Assembly (NCBI GenBank): GCA_019748095.1
Contig: JAIEQA010000122.1
Location: 1-40,515 of the forward strand
Source of the DNA: Caulobacteraceae bacterium
GTDB taxonomy: Bacteria > Pseudomonadota > Alphaproteobacteria > Caulobacterales > Caulobacteraceae
Direction of reading: 5' to 3'
DNA length: 40,515 nucleotides
The position numbers were made by a program, and so were the translations under genes. Shown here one piece after another: positions 35,377 through 40,515 of this stretch (within the stretch, counting starts at the first letter, position 1; each line of letters opens with the position of its first letter). The notes under the pieces were generated by a model. It saw only the letters and a list, made by a program, of their open reading frames with translations, was not told the DNA's origin and ran no database searches.

Positions 35377-36159
35377 TCAGGGTCGGGGCGTCCCGGCCTC
35401 TGCGGGGGCGGACCCCGTATTGACCTCGGGCACATACAGACCGGTCACCAGCCGGGTCACGAAGCCCACCGCCTGGGTCCGGGGCCCGAACAGGGCGCAG
35501 GGGTCCGGGTCGGCAATCGGGCGGACCGCCCGGTCTTCCGGCGCGATCGTATCGCCCACCGCATCGCCCAGCGGCTCGGCCAGCTGCAGGGCGTCTCCCA
35601 CGCGCGACAGGGACGGGGTGTCGGTCCCGACCGTATTGGCCCGCCGCGCCCAGGCCAGGGCCGCGACCTGTTGCCCGTCGGGGCCGAGAAGCTCGGTCTC
35701 GACCGCCAGCCCGCCCGTGGTGCCCGGCACCCGGATCGTGCCCGGTCCGGGAATGAACATATTGGCGATCGCCGCAAACCCCGAGCCCGCCGCCCCGGTC
35801 GGCCGGATCTCGACCACCCCGGTCCGCAGACGCGCCGACCCCGGGGCGGCGGTCGCCACGGTGAACCGCTCGCTGACCTCATAGCAGATCTGGCGGTCCA
35901 CCTCGCGCAGGACCGTGGCCTTCTCGGGCTCCGACAGACCCGCCCCGGCAGAGCCCACCAGCACGGCCGGCTCCAGATAGACCCCCTCGATCCGGGCGGC
36001 CGCCGCGTCGTCGCGCCGCTGGCGGATCGAGGCCCGGATGGTGTCCTCGCGCGCCACCAGACCGTCGTAGCGGCTCAGAAAGCCGCTGTCGGCGACCGGG
36101 GCCGTCTGACAGCCGGCGGCGGCGAGGCCGACCAGAAGGAGACCGGAAACGTGTTTCAT
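35377..36159 (-). CDS. Lipoprotein of unknown function
   Basis: The start is set at ATG 36157-36159, giving MKHVSGLLLVGLAAAGCQTA with a lipobox (LAAAGC). A TTG nine codons upstream would be a poor alternative. The 260-residue product has no recognised domain. A mid-protein hydrophobic stretch and strands (AIANMFIPGPGTIRVPG, LLGPDGQQVAALAWARRA) suggest a beta-rich outer-membrane lipoprotein. It may be a DUF3313-like protein, judging from the layout and the QVAALAWARRA segment, but I am not certain. It is divergent from the response-regulator gene (121-bp gap). Confidence 0.65.
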   Translation of the reverse strand: MKHVSGLLLVGLAAAGCQTAPVADSGFLSRYDGLVAREDTIRASIRQRRDDAAAARIEGVYLEPAVLVGSAGAGLSEPEKATVLREVDRQICYEVSERFTVATAAPGSARLRTGVVEIRPTGAAGSGFAAIANMFIPGPGTIRVPGTTGGLAVETELLGPDGQQVAALAWARRANTVGTDTPSLSRVGDALQLAEPLGDAVGDTIAPEDRAVRPIADPDPCALFGPRTQAVGFVTRLVTGLYVPEVNTGSAPAEAGTPRP

Positions 36160-36279
36160 GGGGAGCTCTTGATGAGGGACGACCAAGGCGGAACGCCGGG
36201 CGGTCAGAAACGATCATCCCCCGCGACATTGTCAATCCGCGTTGGAACTCTATCGTGACCGCAAGCCGGGGATGGACAA

Positions 36280-37101
36280 ATGACCGCAGTCGAAATCGAA
36301 CACGGGGCGGCGGACATCGATCCCTTCGCGGCCCTGACCGAGGTCTTTGCCGGGCGGCGCGCCCTGGTGCTGGAAGACGATCCGGCCCTGGCTGACCATG
36401 TCGCCGCGCGGCTGATCCGGGCCGGATTCGAGGCCGTGGACTGTGTCGACACCGGCGAGGCGGCCCTCGAGCGGGCCCGGGCTCAACCCTATGACGTCCT
36501 GATTCTGGACCGGCTGACGCGCGGACTGGACGGGCTGGAGACCCTGAAGCGGCTGCGCGCCACGCCGGGCCCGTGCAGCGATGCCCCGGCCCTGATGCTG
36601 ACGGCCCTGACCGGCGAACGTCAGCGGGTCGAGGGCCTGCTGGGGGGTGCCGACGACTATCTGTCCAAGCCGGTGGGTGACGAGGAACTGCTGGCCCGGA
36701 TCGCCGCCCAGCTTCGACGCATGGCCCGCCGGGCCAGACCCGTGAACACCGACCTGATCAACGGACCGTTCCGCCTGTCGCCGGGGGCCCGCACCCTGAA
36801 ACTGACGCTGGAGGCCGGCGAGCGGCTGATCGACCTGTCGCCGCTGGAGTTCGCCATTGTGTCGGAGCTGATGACCGCGCGCGGCCAGCCGGTCACCAAG
36901 ACCATGCTGTGGGACCGGTGCTGGGTCGAATGGACCTTCCTGCCCGACAATTTCGTCAACATCATCGACGCCCGCATCAGCGCCCTGCGCCGCCGGCTGA
37001 AGGAGCAGGCCCCCGAACTGGGCGAGGCCCTGCATCCGCTGATCGTCTCGGCCCGCAGCCAGAGCCTGATCTTCCGCAATCTGGACGTGGCCGGGGCTTG
37101 A
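36280..37101 (+). CDS. OmpR-family response regulator
   Basis: A 273-residue two-component regulator. A 26-residue N-terminal extension precedes the receiver domain (RRALVLEDDPALADHVAARL; acidic pair 33-34; phospho-Asp77 in YDVLILDRLTRGLDG; LTALTGE; YLSKPV). The effector domain is a winged helix (LSPLEFAIVSELMTARGQPV, then WVEWTFLPDNFVNIIDARIS and ALRRRLKE). Its stop overlaps the kinase start (TTGA). The two proteins are a pair, likely controlling the HtrA gene that follows. Confidence 0.95.
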   Translation: MTAVEIEHGAADIDPFAALTEVFAGRRALVLEDDPALADHVAARLIRAGFEAVDCVDTGEAALERARAQPYDVLILDRLTRGLDGLETLKRLRATPGPCSDAPALMLTALTGERQRVEGLLGGADDYLSKPVGDEELLARIAAQLRRMARRARPVNTDLINGPFRLSPGARTLKLTLEAGERLIDLSPLEFAIVSELMTARGQPVTKTMLWDRCWVEWTFLPDNFVNIIDARISALRRRLKEQAPELGEALHPLIVSARSQSLIFRNLDVAGA

Positions 37102-38534
37102 CCCCCTTCGCCCCCGCCTGGCGGCGCGTGACCGGTTGGCTGGGCCGAAGGACCTCCAGCCAGCTGGCCTCGGGCCTGGCCGTCATGGCGGCGGTCGCCC
37201 TGACCGGGTCCCTGCTCATCACGGGCCAGGCGGCGCGGCTGGATCAGCGGCAGCAGGCGGCCCTTGCGGCCCTCGCCGACTTCGGGGCCATGGCGTCCAA
37301 GCTTCCGGCCGACACCGGTGTGGACGCTTCGGCCATGACCGAGGGCGATGCCGCCTATATGTCGGCCTTCCTCAGCGCCTTCCAGGATGGCCCGATCGGG
37401 GACACCACCACGCTGGAGGAAACCTGCCGGACCGGCCGGGGCGGGGCCGGCGTGCGCTTCATCCGGGCCCCGGTGGGCAAGCCAGCGGGCCTGGCGACAC
37501 TGGAGACGGCCCGCGCCGAACGCCTGCCCGGACTGGGCCCGGACGTCTATCTGTTGCGGCTGGCCCCCGGTCAGCTGTGCACGACCCGGGGGTTCGAGGT
37601 CATCGTCGTCAAACGTCCGGTCGGGGCCCTTTCGATGATCGTCGGCCGGGTGGTCGATCCGTCCGGCGTCGCCTGGCGCTGGGCTGTGCTGTCGGTCGTC
37701 CTGACCGGGGCGCTGATCCTCGGCTCGGGTCTGGCGGCTGCGACCTTCGCCCGGCGGCGGCTGACCGGGGCCATCGCCGAGGTCAGCGTGGCCCTGGACC
37801 GGGCCGCCGTCGGGGACTTTTCCCGGCGGGCTCCGGATGTGGCGCTCGCGCCCGAACTCAGCGAATTGTCCAGCCAGGTCAACCGGACGCTGGACCGGCT
37901 GGAGGAGCTGTTGAGCTGGCTGCGGGATTCCGCCGACCAGCTGGCCCACGATTTCCGCACCCCCCTGGCCCGGGCCTCGGCCCGCCTTGACCAGCTGATG
38001 GAGACCGAGGATCCCGTCGAACGCCGGCGACTGGGCGAGGAGGCCGGTCAGGATCTGCGCGATATCACCCGGGCCATGAACGAGGCCATGGCCCTGCGCG
38101 ACGGGGAGGCCTGGCTGTTCGAAAGCGTGCGCCTGGACATCCTCGCCGCCGCTGCCGTCGAACTGTACCAGCCGATCGCGGAGATCCGGGGGATCGAGAT
38201 CATGGCGGAGGGCGAGCCGGTGTCGGTGCTGGGTGTGCGTTCCCTGCTGCAGCGGGCCGTCGCCAATCTGGTGGACAATGCCGTCAAATTCTCCCCGGAC
38301 GGCGGGCACATCCGGATCCGGGCGTGGGATGACGGCGACGGGGCGGCCCTCTCGGTCTCGGATCAGGGCCCGGGCATGAGCGAAGGGGGGGCCTCGGCCT
38401 CACCCGCTGCCGGGTCCGACAGCCATGGCATGGGACTGGCCTTCGTCCGCGCGATCCTGCGCCGGCACGGGGGCCGGATGACGATTGATGACGCGCGTCC
38501 CGGAGCCATCGTCACCGCCCGGTTCCCGCGCTAG
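37098..38534 (+). CDS. Sensor histidine kinase with periplasmic domain
   Basis: A 478-residue membrane kinase. The start is taken as TTG 37098, which overlaps the regulator stop; GTG 37128 is an alternative. TM1 is at about 20-42 (QLASGLAVMAAVALTGSLLI), a periplasmic sensor of about 140 residues with two cysteines follows, and TM2 is at about 190-213 (AVLSVVLTGALILGSG). HAMP, HisKA (LAHDFRTPLARASARLD, His284) and HATPase (NLVDNAVKFSPDG, DQGPGMS, GMGLAFVRAI) follow. The CPxA-type link to an HtrA protease suggests envelope stress sensing. The stimulus is unknown. Confidence 0.95.
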   Translation: MTPFAPAWRRVTGWLGRRTSSQLASGLAVMAAVALTGSLLITGQAARLDQRQQAALAALADFGAMASKLPADTGVDASAMTEGDAAYMSAFLSAFQDGPIGDTTTLEETCRTGRGGAGVRFIRAPVGKPAGLATLETARAERLPGLGPDVYLLRLAPGQLCTTRGFEVIVVKRPVGALSMIVGRVVDPSGVAWRWAVLSVVLTGALILGSGLAAATFARRRLTGAIAEVSVALDRAAVGDFSRRAPDVALAPELSELSSQVNRTLDRLEELLSWLRDSADQLAHDFRTPLARASARLDQLMETEDPVERRRLGEEAGQDLRDITRAMNEAMALRDGEAWLFESVRLDILAAAAVELYQPIAEIRGIEIMAEGEPVSVLGVRSLLQRAVANLVDNAVKFSPDGGHIRIRAWDDGDGAALSVSDQGPGMSEGGASASPAAGSDSHGMGLAFVRAILRRHGGRMTIDDARPGAIVTARFPR

Positions 38535-38563
38535 TCTGACGTTCGGACAAGGACTCGGGACTG

Positions 38564-39928
38564 ATGACGCGCACGCACTTCCTCGCCGGTACGGCCCTCG
38601 CCCTGACGCTCACGCTGACGGGCCTGTCAGCCGGGCCGGCACTGGCGCAGTCACCGGACAGAAACTACCCCCTCCCCTATGACAGCCAGCGCGGAGTGTT
38701 CAGCTTCGCGGCGGGGCTGGAACGGTCGCTTCCCGCCGTAGTCCAGGTCACCACCCTGGGCGTCTCGGGCGGACCGACCACCGGCCAGACCGGGCCCACC
38801 GCCGTGGCCAGCGGATCGGGCGTCATCATCGACGCGAGAGAGGGCATCATCGTCACCAACCACCATGTGGTGGAGGGTGGCCAGAAATTCCGGGTCGACA
38901 TGACCGACGGCCGGCTGGTCGAGGCGGTTCTGATCGGCTCGGACAAGGCGACCGATATCGCCGTGCTGCGGATCGAGACCTCCGGCCTGTCACAGGTGGA
39001 GATGGTGGATTCCGACACCCTGCGCACCGGGGATCTGGCCTTTGCAGTCGGCTATCCGCTGGGTCTGGACCAGACCCTGACCATGGGGGTGATCTCGGGC
39101 CTCGGGCGGTCCGGCATGGGCGACGCGGTCGAGGACTATATCCAGACCGACGCGGCGGTGAATTCGGGCAATTCGGGCGGACCGCTTCTGGACAGCCGGG
39201 GCCGGCTGATCGGCATCAACACCTCGATCCTGTCGGGCGACATGGGGGGCGGCAATGACGGCATCGCCTTTGCCGTGCCCACGCGCATCCTGATGTTCGT
39301 TGTGGACCAGCTGCGCACCTCGGGCGAGGTCACACGGGGCCAGATCGGGGCCATCCTCGGCTCGCTGACGGCCGATCGGGCCGTCGAGAAAGGGCTCAGC
39401 TTCGTGCGGGGTGCCCTGGTCGAGGACGTGGTTCCGGGATCGCCGGCAGAACAGGCCGGGCTGATGCGGGGCGACATCATCACCCGCGTCCAGAATCGTC
39501 CGGTCGCCAATGCCGGTTCCGTCCAGGCCACGATCGGCATCGCCGCGCCCGGGACCGCAATCGCCCTCGTCTATCTTCGCTTCGGCCAGGAGACGACGAC
39601 CACGGTCACCATCGAACGCCCGTCCGTAGCGACGGTCCAGATCGGGCTCAATGCCGTGGAAGCCTGGGGTGCGAACTTCCGCGAGGTGAAGCCGTCCGAC
39701 GGGTGGGGGGATGCCGCGGGCGCACTGGTGGTGGCCGTCGAGGGCGGGTCCATCGCGGCCCGGCAGGGACTGGTCGCGGGCGACCGGGTCACGGCCGTCA
39801 ACGACACGCCGGTCTCCACCCTTGCTGATCTCGGCCGGTTGCTGGGCGGTACTGGCGGGGTCACGCTCACCGTGACCCGAAACGGGGAAGATCAGCCTGT
39901 CAAGGTGATCCTGTCCGCGCCGGATTGA
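38564..39928 (+). CDS. HtrA/DegP-type periplasmic serine protease
   Basis: A 454-residue trypsin-like protease. It has a signal peptide (MTRTHFLAGTALALTLTLTG, cleavage after ALA-QS). The protease domain has the catalytic triad His101 (IVTNHHVVEGG), Asp131 (ATDIAVLRIE) and Ser204 (VNSGNSGGPLLD). Two PDZ domains follow: residues about 285-345 (LVEDVVPGSPAEQAGLMRGD) and about 375-450 (LVVAVEGGSIAARQGLVAGD). It removes or refolds damaged envelope proteins. It sits 29 bp after the kinase gene, so it is either co-transcribed or activated by the TCS. It may be DegQ/DegP-like, but the exact paralog is uncertain. Confidence 0.94.
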   Translation: MTRTHFLAGTALALTLTLTGLSAGPALAQSPDRNYPLPYDSQRGVFSFAAGLERSLPAVVQVTTLGVSGGPTTGQTGPTAVASGSGVIIDAREGIIVTNHHVVEGGQKFRVDMTDGRLVEAVLIGSDKATDIAVLRIETSGLSQVEMVDSDTLRTGDLAFAVGYPLGLDQTLTMGVISGLGRSGMGDAVEDYIQTDAAVNSGNSGGPLLDSRGRLIGINTSILSGDMGGGNDGIAFAVPTRILMFVVDQLRTSGEVTRGQIGAILGSLTADRAVEKGLSFVRGALVEDVVPGSPAEQAGLMRGDIITRVQNRPVANAGSVQATIGIAAPGTAIALVYLRFGQETTTTVTIERPSVATVQIGLNAVEAWGANFREVKPSDGWGDAAGALVVAVEGGSIAARQGLVAGDRVTAVNDTPVSTLADLGRLLGGTGGVTLTVTRNGEDQPVKVILSAPD

Positions 39929-40222
39929 TCTGCGGGCCGGAGGAACTCCGGACAGCAAAACGCCCGCCTTGCCGGGAGGGGGAGGAAGGCAGGACGGGCG
40001 TCTCGCTTTGGAGGTTCGTCGGCCCGGCGAAGCCCTTCTTGGAAACATCCAGGGGGCTGGGGGGGCTGTTCAGGATCCGGACGCGTCCGGGCTCCGTCAG
40101 GCCGACCCTCACTGTATCGTCGCCCAAACAGGCCGACGCAGGACCGAAACGGGGCCATTTCATGGCTCTGTCACATTACCACGTGTACTGGCGTTCGGCG
40201 CAGGCGGGTCTAGATTGAACCC
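39929..40222. other. Gene-free stretch with a hairpin after htrA
   Basis: Between the protease and the DUF2794 gene I see no coding region. ACGCCCG (39960-39966) pairs with CGGGCGT (39995-40001), with further pairing of CCT and AGG inside, which gives a stem with a long interior loop that could end the htrA transcript. The only following T-run is a weak CTTT. The promoter of the next gene must lie within this stretch but is not obvious. Confidence 0.5.
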
Positions 40223-40515
40223 ATGAGCGCGGAGACCCCCTCACCCGCCGGAGACGGCACGCCCGGAAGCGGACCGGTCTTTTTCGAGCGCCGCGAGCTG
40301 GACCTGATCCTGCGGGTCTATGGCCGGATGGTCGCCCAGGCCGAATGGCGGGACTATGCGATGGTTGGTGGCAAGGAGGCGGCGGAGTTCGCCGTCTTCC
40401 GCCGCTCGGGCGATGCGCCCGCTTACCGGATCGAGAAACGCCCGGCGCTCCAGACGCGTCAGGGCCAGTGGTCGGTGATCGGCGAGGGCGGGGTGGTACT
40501 CAAGCGCGGGCGCGA
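40223..40515 (+). CDS. DUF2794 family protein, N-terminal part (3' end outside window)
   Basis: The frame starts at ATG 40223 and stays open to the window edge. The translated start (MSAETPSPAGDGTPGSGPVF) is followed by LDLILRVYGRMVAQAEWRDY, then AVFRRSGDAPAYRIEKRPAL and GQWSVIGEGGVVLKRGR. This pattern fits the alphaproteobacterial DUF2794 family. It is likely a small cytoplasmic protein of about 110 residues of unknown function. The end is cut off, so only 97 residues are seen. Confidence 0.85.
   Translation, partial: MSAETPSPAGDGTPGSGPVFFERRELDLILRVYGRMVAQAEWRDYAMVGGKEAAEFAVFRRSGDAPAYRIEKRPALQTRQGQWSVIGEGGVVLKRGR

Overview
The window is about 40.5 kb of GC-rich chromosome from an alphaproteobacterium, most likely Caulobacterales and perhaps Brevundimonas. 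The evidence is the very high GC content, the atpA-G-D-C order with a short epsilon subunit, the TetR / TonB-receptor / MFS uptake locus, the DUF2794 and DUF6356 proteins, UbiE-UbiB, and palindromic intergenic elements of a kind common in this order. The genus is an inference from gene content and was not tested. There is no sign of a prophage, plasmid, insertion sequence or CRISPR array. The content is mostly chromosomal housekeeping, with small accessory insertions.

Layout. 1-3.5 kb: end of an F1-ATPase operon (atpA partial, atpG, atpD, atpC) closed by a strong intrinsic terminator. 3.5-4.8 kb: a structured leader, a Gdx/SugE-type small exporter and a secreted protein of unknown function. 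4.8-6.6 kb (minus): rppH and a divergent polysaccharide deacetylase, separated by an 82-bp near-perfect palindrome. 6.7-8.3 kb (minus): a molybdopterin oxidoreductase translationally coupled to a cytochrome b. 8.4-11.1 kb: small proteins, then moaA and moaB for molybdenum cofactor synthesis, then a possible gene remnant. 11.3-12.7 kb: an alpha/beta hydrolase, a small membrane protein and tRNA-Arg(CCG). 12.9-14 kb (minus): an SDR dehydrogenase and a pterin carbinolamine dehydratase. 14.1-17 kb: ubiE, ubiB and a secreted protein. 17-21.6 kb: a TetR regulator divergent from a TonB-dependent receptor and an MFS transporter, with a palindrome in the divergent intergenic region.

21.7-30.8 kb is the centre of interest: the TCA segment sucC ... 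sucD ... sucA sucB, which encodes succinyl-CoA synthetase and the E1 and E2 parts of 2-oxoglutarate dehydrogenase. It is interrupted between sucC and sucD by a secreted protein gene and a PIN-type toxin-antitoxin pair. It carries a 128-bp compound palindrome between sucD and sucA, and a second, unrelated VapBC pair with a 27-bp palindromic operator follows sucB. The SucB protein has two lipoyl domains instead of the usual one. 30.8-33.6 kb: a SUGCT-like CoA-transferase with a DUF6356 protein, divergent from glutaryl-CoA dehydrogenase, which together suggest glutarate breakdown to crotonyl-CoA. 33.6-34.2 kb: a 600-bp gene-free stretch with repeats. 34.2-36.2 kb: lipoproteins and an NTF2-like protein. 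36.3-39.9 kb: an OmpR-type regulator, a histidine kinase and an HtrA-type protease, which look like an envelope-stress unit. The window ends inside a DUF2794 gene.

Strongest leads: the two different toxin-antitoxin pairs embedded in the suc cluster, the double-lipoyl SucB, the 25-bp-arm palindrome just upstream of rppH, the structured leader ahead of the Gdx exporter, and the epsilon subunit that lacks its C-terminal inhibitory domain.
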